Shown: positions 1 through 10,379 of the stretch, piece after piece
Numbering within the stretch: the stretch's first letter is position 1
Layout of the letters: each line of letters begins with the position of its first letter
Source of the DNA: Gnetum montanum
Lineage: Eukaryota > Streptophyta > Gnetopsida > Gnetales > Gnetaceae
Direction of reading: 5' to 3'
Length of the DNA: 64,000 bases
Assembly: GCA_015680685.1 (NCBI GenBank)
Contig: MNCI01018080.1
Coordinates: forward strand, 403,717-467,716
Notes under the pieces: model-generated
What the model was told of the DNA's origin: nothing
Seen by the model: the letters and a program-made list of their open reading frames with translations, nothing else
Database searches by the model: none
Program-made: the position numbers and the translations under genes

Positions 1-2262
1 AAGGGTGTACAACAAAGAAGACAAAACATATGGAGAACTAACCCTTAAAGAGAGAATTTACTTCAAAATTGGTAGTTATCACATTTTCCCAACAAAGGGG
101 TTAAATAGGATTTCTACCTATGCGACCAGAGGAAGTGCAATCTTGATGGACAAGGTTTATGGGCAAGGTGTATTTAATAGAGATATTAAGGTAGTTTGAA
201 GAATGGAAGATAAAAAAGTTTGCACTTCCCTTTCCATGTCTAATCAGGAAGTTGTGCTAGCATGATGGAATTCTAGGATACACTAATGATGTCCTTAGAA
301 AAGCTCAAAATGCTTCATATTCCAAATTATTGAAGCCATTAGCACCAAGAAAAGATGTTGGTAAGACATTGGAGCCTGAACAAGAATAGATGGTTGGGCC
401 TACTACACCTCAAACAGTAGGGCCTAGCCAACTTCCAGACATGAGGCTTAGCCAACAATAAGAAGTTGGGCCTAGCATGCAATGCATAGGCCAACGAGAC
501 TAGCAACTACCACTGCCGCCACAAGATTATCGACTGTTGATGAGCCATCTCAAGGCCATTGCAGAAATGATTAGTTGGGGAAGTAGGGATAAGGCCAATC
601 TCTTCAAGGTGATTAATGATGTTGTAAAACTCACCATATCAATCGATCTTGCACGGGGTAAGGTCTCAATTCAAACAGGAGGAGGGGAATTACATTAATC
701 ACAACATATCTCAGGAAATGTTGCATCATTCCAAGTACAATTAGAAATTGGTAAAGGCACCACAATGGTGATCATGCAACACCATGATGAAATTGGAGCA
801 ATAGAGGTGATCATGGACCACATTAAAGAATCATTTAATGTCTCTATTGTACCACCAATAAATTTCATAGGAGCATGTGATGCTCAAGTTTTGGTTGGTA
901 CCTCAATGACTCTTGCGGAACATGAGGATGTTTTGGATCACTTGTTGCAAACGAGACAAGTAATGACGTCCTTGTTTGACATCCCCCAGGATGTCACAGT
1001 AGCACAATTAGACCTCATTTCCACTAAGGAAAAGCTAGTCATGGCTAAGGTTAGGGCTGAACATGCAAAAGATGAGTTGAGGAGACTCCAAGAAAAGTTT
1101 GTTGTCCTACAAGCTGAATAGTGGGATTCATTCCAACTTGTTCTAGTTGATTCGCGAGAATCATTTAGGATAGAGTAGCTAAATAAATTATTAATGGAGA
1201 ATAAAAGGGTGGCAATAGAAAAGGAGAAGGTTAATTGGGATGCTTCAAAATCACAAGCTTAGATATATGCACATGCAAAAGCACTCAAGGCCTTACAAGA
1301 AGATAATAAACTCCTTGTTGCCAAAAATCTTTGGTTGATGATAGTTGAAAAACAGAAGAATGTTCTCAAGGAAAGTTTTTAGCAAATGCGAGAAAAACTA
1401 ATATGAGTCAACCAAGATATAAGTCACTTAGCTAGAGAGAACAAGATCCTCTCAATGGAGGAGGTATATGCCATCCGGCAGAAGATGACCATTGAAATAA
1501 GTACGTGGCAAAATGAGGCTAAGTGGCATGAAAAATTGAAGGAACATTTCTAGGATTAGGTGGGGATGTATAAGGAAATCATTAAAAAAGAATCCATATG
1601 GCTAATGACCACATTAACTCTTTCAGTGCTCAACACACTAATTGGTAAGTCATATTGGACACTTATGCCTTTGTCCACCAAGAAGAATTAAAGAGCCAAG
1701 ACTTATAGATCTAGGATCTCATAGAATACATGGAGTTGGTAAATCTGTGGTATGCCAACTTAGCCATGTTAATAGTAAGATGCTCAAGGATTGAGTTAGA
1801 GAAGCAAGTAGCTACCTCCTATGCCAAATATGAGATAGAGTTTGCTAAACACAAGAAGACATTGCAGAAACTGGAGGTAGCAAACTCTAAACTAGAGGTG
1901 GTGAAAACTAGCTACCAAGGGCAAAAGGACGTAGTAGAAGAATTGGCTTGATAGCTTACAGATTATCAAGAATTCAGAGACAAAACTAGAGCCTACAAGG
2001 AGGAACGATGATTGTTTGTGGTGTGGTATGTCAAAGCCAACCAAATACTTCAGCAACTGCTATGTCCATGGGAGGTGCCGACTCCATCAAACATTGGAAC
2101 ATCAGCATGGATGACACATGATCCTCAAATAGAGGAGGAAAAACTTTAGGCACTCCTTTAAACGTGTCCATTTTAGAAGCTTGGAGCATAGGATAAAGAA
2201 AAAAAGCCCATGGAGGAGCCACTACCACCAGGAACCACATGAGTTCCAAATAATTTTGTATT
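1..2262 (+). pseudogene. LR1 post-pol coiled-coil ORF, 5' end outside window
   Basis: This is the 3' two thirds of a large ORF that sits between pol and the 3' LTR in this retrotransposon family. The start aligns with position ~37195 of the LR6 copy (shared NKEDKTYGEL-like block). Residues encoded at 765-1121 and 1730-1951 are Lys/Glu/Leu/Gln-rich heptad-like sequence, so a long coiled coil is likely; the C-terminal part keeps a WYVKAN...CPW.VPTPSNI block also found in LR6. No transmembrane segment is visible. The frame is broken by many TAG/TAA/TGA codons. It occupies the place of the env-like ORF of Athila elements, but I see no envelope features. Function unknown. Confidence 0.7.
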
Positions 2263-2422
2263 TTGTGTTGGTGTCCCAATTTTGTTTTATTTAGTCCCAC
2301 ATTGTGGCATGGAATAATTCATAGTCAGTCCATAATCCCATACCTATCCACTGTGTAATCAAATGAACTTGTTCCTCATTTTTTTTAACTCGAGGATGAA
2401 TTTTTATTTTGTCATGGGGGTA
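2263..2422 (+). other. LR1 3' untranslated region and polypurine tract
   Basis: Non-coding stretch ending in the conserved block CTCGAGGATGA (near 2389) followed by catgggggta immediately before the LTR. The G-run directly abutting TGATGA is the expected polypurine tract that primes plus-strand synthesis. The same block precedes the 3' LTR of LR2, LR4, LR5 and LR6. Confidence 0.75.
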
Positions 2423-3276
2423 TGATGAATCACGATTTGTTAGGCCCTAATATTGGGTACACGATATTGTAGCCTGGATACAATATCGTATACATGATAT
2501 CATAATTCCTATGTTAGCCTATAAATATAGCACTTAGGTGCATGGGGAGGAAGCATGAGAATCATTAGGAGTTTTGAGTCTTTGAGGGTCGAGTCTTCTA
2601 TCAGTTTTTAGTTCCTTTTCAAGTGCATGGCTATAGTGTAATGCTTGTAATTGAACAAAATCTTTATTCAAGTGTGACGTACTAGGACATGCACATGATT
2701 GGCAATAAAGATTGAGATTACTTCATCATTGCACCATTCACTTAGCTTTTAATTTGTTTTAATTATTTATTATTTAATGCTATTTTCTTAATTAATATTT
2801 CTTTTATTATTGTTTACTATTCTTGTTGTTAACGCAAAATGAGTACATCTTAATCATGAACATTTAAGTGTAACTACATGGTAACCTAGTAGCATATCAA
2901 GTAGTGTCTCGACTGATGTGCTTTTGGTAATTCTAGTTGTAGTACATAAAGTCTAAGATGCATACAGATGATTAGGCATAGATGCTCATCACACTTAGGC
3001 TAGCTTAGATTTTATTTCCTATTGCTTATTAGCTTAATTAAGTTACTTCTCATTGTTGTTAGGAGTAGCATTGTCATAGCAACCACATCATACACCTCAT
3101 TTTAGACTAAACCATACGTGACAAAGAAAATACTAGTCCAGGTGGGAAGACAATGAATTGCGATCAACATATAATTGTCTAGGTGCCACAACTAGTCCAT
3201 CCGCGGAGTTCAAATGAATCATGTGTACATGCTCGTATTCATATGGTTGAGCATAGGGGTACCTTGTTGCTCATTA
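2423..3276 (+). repeat. LR1 3' LTR
   Basis: 854-bp LTR starting TGATGAATCACG right after the polypurine tract and ending ...ttgctcatta (expected catca). It is alignable along its length with the LR6 LTRs: GATATCG-type palindromes, TATA-like tataaata at 2520, then the ctagtagcat / ttggtaat pair, then catatggttgagcataggggtacc near the end. No PBS follows, so this is a 3' LTR; its partner lies left of the window. Confidence 0.85.
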
Positions 3277-3289
3277 GAATCGAGATAAT

Positions 3290-3543
3290 TTAACTATAAA
3301 TTACAAATGAATATAACAATACCTCAAGGGTGACTTGAATTGGGGGTGTTGGAACCTGAAATAATTAAAACATAGGTACACCCCCAAGATTTATAGAAGT
3401 TTATAACTCAATGTTAACTGTAGAACAAATCCATGACTTGGGGTTACCAGGTTAAGACCCATACCATTAGGCTAACACCTTATTGTTAAGGTGACTTGAA
3501 TTGAAGACCTCTTGTCTAACAAGATAATGAGATAACCACTTGA
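3290..3543 (-). repeat. tRNA-like dimeric (SINE-like) remnant
   Basis: Read on the minus strand, two pol III promoter-like units lie in tandem. Unit 1 has an A-box-like TGACTCAAGTGGTTA (3531-3545) and a B-box-like CAATTCAAGTC about 35 bases on. Unit 2 has a good A-box-like TAGCCTAATGGTA (near 3458-3472) and a weak B-box (near 3420-3432). A second AATTCAAGTCACC occurs near 3330, beside an inverted repeat gggggtgt...acaccccc (3344-3387). This suggests a decayed tRNA-derived SINE, possibly dimeric. No oligo-A tail or target duplication was found, so the call is tentative. It fills the gap between LR1 and LR2. Confidence 0.35.
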
Positions 3544-3548
3544 GTCAC
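3544..3548. repeat. LR2 target-site duplication, left (GTCAC)
   Basis: GTCAC immediately before the LR2 LTR; an identical GTCAC stands at 13792-13796 after the opposite LTR. A perfect 5-bp duplication proves the two LTRs belong to one insertion. Confidence 0.9.
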
Positions 3549-4427
3549 TAATGAGTAGCAAGTATACCCTATGCCTAACCATATGAATCACTAGCATTCA
3601 CTAAGTGATTTGGTCAAATTTTGTAGACTTTAGCTCTTTAAGTACACTAGGTTCTAGGAGGTGAATCTAACTGTTGTAATCATTGTCTTCTCAATTCCAC
3701 TTGTGAAGTGCAAGTGTATGGTTAAGTGTAACTAAGGCATATGATTTTCATCATTTTATCTTTTATAATTTAAGTTGCCTAAGAAGAATAATAAAGTAAT
3801 TAAATGCTTAAGTAATTTAATAACTAGCTAATATTTAACTAATCCTATCATAAGCATCTATTCCCACTTGCTATACACATCTTGAACACGTTATAACGCT
3901 ACTGGGTTACCAAGCATTAAGCACTACTGGGATTACCAAGCNATGCTACTGGGTTACCAAGCATTAAGCACTACTGGGATTACCAAGCATTAAGCGTATG
4001 CTTGAAGAGGTCGTACTTATGTTTGTACTTATTTTTTCTATTTAATTGATATTAATTACTTAAGTAAAATTCATCAAAGTAAGGAGCATGAATAATAAAT
4101 GCATAAGGAAACATTAATCCATTCCAAGTGTTGCAAGGTTTTATTAGAAAAGCTTATCTTTATTACTATTCACACTAAGGTGCTTAGGTACATAAATGCT
4201 TGAAAAAACATCTATACACTTCTTTAACTCCTACTGTGAGCACTCAGAAAATATTCCAACTTTTAGGAGGAAAAACTATAAGAGCTTTGCTACAACTAAT
4301 GGAAGAATGGGATGAATTGTGTGTCCAAGTGTTGCATTTATAGGTAGACATGCATCTTGTGATATTAGATATTCAATAACATATATTGGGATATGATATC
4401 GGTGCTTAGGGAGGATATGATTCATCA
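3549..4427 (-). repeat. LR2 3' LTR
   Basis: Left-hand LTR, inverted relative to the window. Its outer end reads taatgag (TG to TA change of the terminal dinucleotide); its inner end (ttcatca at 4421-4427) is followed by the reverse complement of the polypurine block. A TATA-like box (atttatag on plus) is at 4336-4343. A 44-bp direct duplication flanks a single N at 3942 and is absent from the other LTR, which points to an unmerged assembly join. Confidence 0.9.
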
Positions 4428-6610
4428 TACCCCTATGGATAAATGAAAACTCATCCTCGAGTGAACAAAAGGAGGAACAAGTTCTTTACAAAATATTGGG
4501 AAGGTATGGGATTATTGACTAACTAACTAACACACAAACTAACTTAGACCAAACAAATAAATGCTAAGTGCCCAAGTGTATGGATTTACAATCTTTTATA
4601 AAATTTGGTATTCATGACAATAAAATTGAACACCATGACAAAAATTGGCACCCAAACCCCTCTGGTGGCTTGAAGATGAAAGAGAACATCAAATGGTCCC
4701 AAAGAGGTTCATTGCATGGGTTTCTACTACTTGTTCTTGGGGATGTTTAGGTTGTTCATCCCTTCCAGCTCTAGGTCACTTAACCCTTAGTTGGGATAGT
4801 CTTGCTTCTAGTCCATGCTTCCCTTTTGATGTCATCTATGATTACAATAGAATCAAGGATTACTATGTGATGTGTAACTTATAATATTTAGGCACCATGT
4901 TTCTTTGGGCAATGATACTTGGCTAAGTTGTGATCATGGAAGATTGATTATTTTAATATTATTTGATTTTTGTGGCTACCAGAGTATGTTGGAAGGGTTT
5001 GACTTGCATAAATTAATGATTTTAATGCTATTTTATTCATTAAACCCTTGTGGGAGCAAGAGAAATTTCAAAAAAAGTTTTCATAAAAAACCTAAGGTTT
5101 ATGGCCTCCATGATGTAGAGCTTACCTTTGGTAGTAGTAGGACTACAAAATGAGGTAAATTGGACAAGTGGTTTGAAAGTAATGGGTTCTAGAAGGTTCT
5201 GGGCTTTGAAAATTTTTAACATTAAAGATAAAGAAAAAAAAAGTTTTAACACAAACTTGAAGTTTTTGGAGAGCTAGAAAAGCTATGAACACGATGAAAT
5301 ACTTGAAGAGGGTTAGAGAATTCCTAAAGAAGGTATTTTTCATTGGAGAACGTTATGAAAGAGTGCACAATTGGATGCCACCGATGCGGTACACAAAGGA
5401 TTTGATCACAAAAATGCCTAAGGATAAGGAACTTAACTAGCCTAATCAAGAGGTATGCAAGTGGGTCCTCCTTATAGCAGGCTCATGCCCTTAATGACCT
5501 TGCATGCCTTCAAACTTAGGATTCCATGGACCCCATGGTTGATTAATGGTTGTAGAAAGTTAGAGACTAAATCCTATAAGAATCTACCTAAGAATTCCAA
5601 CACATCAAACTATGACATCAAACAAAACCATGAAAAACTAGTAGTGAGATGAATTATGGGAAGTAGTAGCAGATGAAAGAGAAGGTGGAATGGAGTCTCG
5701 AATCATGGTCACATGAAGTCTCTTGTGAATTTTATAGTTAATATGACTTGATAAAGTCCATCCTTAGTCTAGATCAAAACCAACCACTTCCAGTGACTTT
5801 ACATCAATACTCTAAAATTAGTCCACCTCCTCAAGGCACAAGAATGCTCCCACAAAACAATCACCATTTCTTAAAGAGAAGAAAAGAGAAGTAGGAAGTG
5901 AGAAAGGGTCTTAGTTAGAGGGGACCTTTAGGCATGACATACATGTCTTTCTAATCCCATAACTAGTTCTTTTAGCCCATTATTGAGTCTAAGGGATGAG
6001 TTTTCAATTCCCATAAATAGCAAAACGATGAGAAATCCATAAAAACACTTATGCACTCAAGAGGGTAGGCAAGTATAGAGAGCATTGAATCCCCTTGAAG
6101 TCACACCCTTTTCTATCCATTTAATTTTTTCCAAGTTTGGAAACTACCAAGGTCACTAGTTCATTAAAAGTTTCATTAATGAAGGAACCTCATATTTCCA
6201 AAATCAGGAATGCCATAGAGTTTTGTGAATGGGTGGATGATGTGGACTTACTACCTATTTCATGAAAGAGAAACCATGCCTTAATTATTAATATAAAAAT
6301 TCATTAATATAATTCATACATTAGCAATCAAATAACATTATGGTACAAACCACCATCAATAGCAGCTATAATTACACTATGTCCTGTTTGCAATTAAAGA
6401 AAAGAAAAGAAGACAAACATTAGAAAATTTGAACTAAATAAAGTGAAATATATAAGAAATTATAAAATATTTAAGAAAAGGAAAAAATGTACTAAAGATT
6501 TTGTAAAATAAAAAATTGTGTAAAAAAAGATGTAAAAATAAGAGTGTAAAATAAAAAATGTAAAAAAATGAAGAGCCACTTTAATTAATCAATATGAATG
6601 GTCATCTCCC
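4428..6610 (-). other. LR2 non-coding tail between integrase and 3' LTR
   Basis: No supported coding sequence. In element direction it has a T-rich stretch just after integrase (6370-6600), a block around 5870-5930 matching the LR4 and LR5 tails (aagaaaagagaagtaggaag on plus), a segment near 5450-5530 matching LR5 26400-26470, then directly the 3' untranslated block and CTCGAGGATGAG before the polypurine tract (4428-4470). The roughly 2.8-kb post-pol ORF present at the equivalent place in LR5 is absent, probably deleted. Confidence 0.7.
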
Positions 6611-6614
6611 CCAT

Positions 6615-7700
6615 GCCTAAGTTGGAAGAAGAAGCTATAAAATATTGAGTGTGCTTATTAATCCAAGGAAATGTTACGGTCATTGGCTCTCTTGGGTTTA
6701 TGGAAAGGTTTGGCTTGTTATATGTTGACTAGTAGTTTCTTGTGTGGGCTTTTAAGTTTGTAGATCAACATGACCCTAGAAGGAAAGGTTTTGTAGATGA
6801 TATAAGGTCCTTCCCACAATCTTTGGAACTTAGTTTATTTTTGGCACATGTGTGGGGTTTTAGTAAAGGACCTTGTCTCCTAGTTGAAATTTTACCTTCC
6901 TTATTTTGAGGTCATGGCATTACTTGTTGAATGCTTTATGTACTTCATTCAAGGATAGGGCCACTAATCAATTCTCATATATCATGCTAAGGTTGATCAA
7001 TCTCTCTTTCTGTGCTAGAAAAAGGTCAAGGTTAAGGTGACAAGTTACTAAGAGTCTATGGAGCTTGGATTGAGTAGGAAGAGTTGGCAATTTTCTGTAC
7101 ACTAGCTCATAGGGAGAGTAGCCTATAAGGAGTTTCCATGTTGAGCAATAAGTCCAAAGGGCATTGTTAAGTTTAGTACTCCAATATCTTCTATATTTTC
7201 TTATTATTATTATTAAGATCTTAGTGATCTACCTATTCATAACCTCAGCTTGACCATTAACTTGGGGGATGGTAGGGTGTTGTTAATTTGTGTTCTACCC
7301 CAAGCATTGCATGAGCTTTTGAAAGGTAGTTCCTATAAAGTGAGTATCATTACTAGAAATAAGTACATGTGGCACACCAAACCTATTTACAATATTTTGT
7401 TGTATAAACTAAGTAGATGTAGAGGATGTACAATTAGTGATAGCTATTGCTTCTACTCATTTTGTATAATTGTTAACAATAACTATGATGTATGTCTTTT
7501 CATTTGACATGGATGTGATGGAACCCATGAAGATAATGCCCAAGATGTCGAAGGGTTCTAGTGGTGCAACTCACTGCTAAGGCCCCTCCATATGAGCTTT
7601 CATCCCACCAAAAAGCATTGGCCTATAATACCTTGCCATCAGGATCTTAATGGTCATATGTCTCCTAGCATAGTGGCCCTCACAACGGCCATCATGAGCA
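6615..7700 (-). pseudogene. LR2 integrase domain
   Basis: Decayed Ty3/gypsy integrase. In order: a remnant of the HHCC zinc-binding region with a CEGHYARRHMTIKIL-like stretch (~7620-7700), the catalytic core with TKWVEAIAIT, a THF motif and NGQAEVMN, and a C-terminal ELVYRKLPTLP block (~6960-7080). The first catalytic Asp (usual G-D-F-M-G-P) reads as Ile, the second (usual SDNGTHF) as Ser; the Glu in NGQ.E is kept. Several stops and frame changes occur. It lies downstream of RNase H as in the gypsy gene order. Confidence 0.75.
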
Positions 7701-7959
7701 TTTTGGAGGACACATAGTTGGTCAACATCAAGAACACATCAATGAACTAGGCCATTAGCACATACCTTGTAAAGGTGCTCATTGATCTCCATCAAGTGTT
7801 TTGTTTGGTGAAGAAACTACCATTTCTTCTTATTGTCTAGCTCTTCTAGCATCTCCTAAGTGAGAAAAGAAAGGATGCCATCATGCTAGTTACATTTGTT
7901 GGGCACTTGATCATTTATTGCACCACCAAAAAGGAGTTTATCAGGAAATTGACTAGAAA

Positions 7960-8340
7960 GTGGAATTTTCTCTTTATTGTCTCATCTCAATCAAGACAAG
8001 TGATCAGCGACCATATTCTTAGTTTCCTTTTAATCTACCATTATGAGATCAAATTCTTGCAAGCTCACTAGCCACCATATGACATGGGGGCTCATTGTTG
8101 GTTTGTTCATTAAGAACAGGATTGCACTATGGTCTATGTGCATGAACACCTTGTACCCAAGCACATAGTGCCTGAATTTCTCCAAGGCATACACCATTGT
8201 CATCAGTTATTTCTCTATTGTGATGTAATTTAGCTATGCATACACAATGCTTCAAATCACATAGTGGATGTAGTAAGGATGTTTCTAATCATTCAACTAT
8301 GTGAGCATGACTCCCAAGGCATAATTTGATGTTTCTGTCA
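7960..8340 (-). pseudogene. LR2 RNase H domain
   Basis: Decayed gypsy-type RNase H: encoded blocks YYIHY, LNY, the EKFRHYVLGYKVFMHIDH stretch, FLMNKP and VADHLS are all recognisable and parallel the better kept LR4 and LR5 copies. The last block is the usual end of RNase H in plant Ty3 elements. Interrupted by stops and at least one frameshift near the N-terminal D-x-S-N-Y motif. Confidence 0.75.
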
Positions 8341-8559
8341 TGATATGGAATGGTCTAGACTAGTCAGGTGCTTGTAGGACTAGATTTTCTATGGGCTTTT
8401 GCTTGAGTTAGAATGCATTCTCACATTCCTCAATCTAGATGAACAAAGCATCCTTCTTTGTAAGCTCCACCAATGGTTTGGTGACCTAGAGAAATTCTCT
8501 ATGAAGTGCTAGTAGTAGCTAGAGTGACTAGGGAATGACTAAACATCTTTAATAGTTTT

Positions 8560-9270
8560 TGGTTGGTGGGTAATTCCTTGGATGCCCCTTATTTTCTTAG
8601 GATTCACCTTAATCCCTGCTTGTGATATTTTGTGCCCCAACATAATTCCTTCCTAGACCATTAGATGGCTTTTATACCAATTGAGTCAAAGGTTCATCTC
8701 ACAAACCTTTCTAGCACTTGCTTAAGATGGTCCAGGGCTTGCTCAACTGTAGTCCCATATGTGAAGAAGTTATCCATAAAGACTTCCACCTCGTTACCAA
8801 TTTTCTATTGAAAGATGCTCAAGACAAGGCGTTGGAAGGTTGCAGGAAAATTGCACAAACCAAATGGCATATTTCTGTATGCAAAAGTTCCCTAGGAACT
8901 TGTGAATGTGGTTTTGGCCTAATATTCATCTGCAATCTATATTTGGTTATAGTCACTATAACCATCTAGAAAGCTGTAGAAGAAATGTCTAGGAATGGTG
9001 TCCAACACCTGATCCATAAATGACAATAGAAAGTGATCTTTTTATGTTGCCATGTTGAACAACTTGAAGTCAATATAGACCCTCCACTTGCCATCCTTCT
9101 CTAGCACTATCATAAGTGGGCTAACCCACTTGCTATCCATAATGTCATAGATGAACCCTACCTTGAGGAGTTGTTCAATCTCCTTCTTGATGATCTACTT
9201 GAGTTTGGGGTTCAACTGTCGCTGTGGCTACCTTGTTTGCTTTATGGAAGGATCTATATGGATGTGGTGC
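8560..9270 (-). pseudogene. LR2 reverse transcriptase domain
   Basis: Ty3/gypsy RT: encoded blocks EIEQLLKVGFIYDI, SKWVSPL, KDGKWRVYIDF, LDTIPRHFFYSFLDGYSDYNQI, PFGLCNFPATFQR and the catalytic region EVFMDNFFTYG (near 8760-8790). The usual F-M-D-D is F-M-D-N here, so the second catalytic Asp is lost. The style of these motifs matches Athila-type RTs. Stops at several positions. Confidence 0.82.
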
Positions 9271-9559
9271 TAGCATATCCTAGAATCAATCCTAGTTAGT
9301 TTATGATATGACCAAGTAAAGACTATTAGCCACTTGTTGACCATCTTCAACAGCTTCTCTTTTTGTTCAGGAGTAAGATTAACATTGATTATCACTCCAT
9401 TGTTTAGAAAAGCATATTTCATGTTAGCAGGCAAAGTTTTCAACTATAGGGGTTCTTATTTAAAGCCCTCAAAGATTTCCAACTCTCCCCAATTAGTATC
9501 ATTAGGTTCATCATTGGAGAGTTGACGATGAACTTACTCTAGTTCATCCATGCCTTCAA

Positions 9560-10320
9560 CATAGGCACTTGTTAGGCTCTCAGTTAGTTCCATGCATATG
9601 ATTGAATTGCATATGGCATTAGTTGTCAGCCACTAGTTACCCTCCTATTTTGTGGTTGTTTTGTATAGGAACATTTAAATTTTAGACACATCTGCACACT
9701 ACCTACATGTTGTGATTGTTGTGCTTTTTATGAACCATAGTTTCTACATGTAGTTGCACCCTGTGTCATTATATGTAATGCATGAAACTCTCTTCTTATC
9801 TATATTTCCAAATGCATTTTCCTTGGAAATATTCAAGGAGAGGTCTTTGATTCCTTGTCATGCATCAATGGTGCTCAAACTAGTCCTTCCCATGATGATT
9901 GGGAGGTCCTCCTTGTAGTTATTAACATGAACCACCCAGAAGTCAGCAAGATATGATCATCTACAGATGGTGATCACAATGTCCTCCACTAGTCCCAAGG
10001 GAATAGTGATGGATTGGTTTGTAAAGTCAAGATAAATGTTGATCTTCTTAAGTGGAGGTAGGTTTCAAGCTTTGTACATCTCATGAGAAATCAAATTTAC
10101 ACCAAAAACTAAATCCATAAGAGCTTTGAAAGGCTCATTCTAGGTAATTTGTAGCTAAATAAGGGAACTTCTAGGATCAAATCTTTTCTTGGAAAGGTGG
10201 ATAGCCTTAATCTAATTGGTTATCACATGGGTCAACATGATGGTATGAATTTTGGGAGGCATTTTATTTGAAGGGAACTCAAAGGATGTAGGTGTAGAGG
10301 ATGAGAGAGAAGTAGGGCTA
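9560..10320 (-). pseudogene. LR2 protease and protease-RT linker
   Basis: Encodes a block like VEDIVITICR...ADFWVVHVN...LPIIMGRTSLST followed by a linker with TESLTSAYVEG and WGELEIFEGFK. The ILGR/IMGR-like motif and the DF.V block are the C-terminal half of plant Ty3 aspartic proteases. The catalytic D-S/T-G triad is not clearly preserved. The same arrangement occurs in LR4 at 16590-17240. Confidence 0.6.
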
Positions 10321-10379
10321 TCAGCCATGCAGGTCTATGAGGGCTTTGTAGGACTATTGTTTCAAAAGAATGGTCTTTT

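Noticed and set aside
3277-3543. Functional tRNA genes
   Set aside because: A- and B-box-like words are present, but acceptor and anticodon stems do not pair convincingly; SINE remnant is the better reading.
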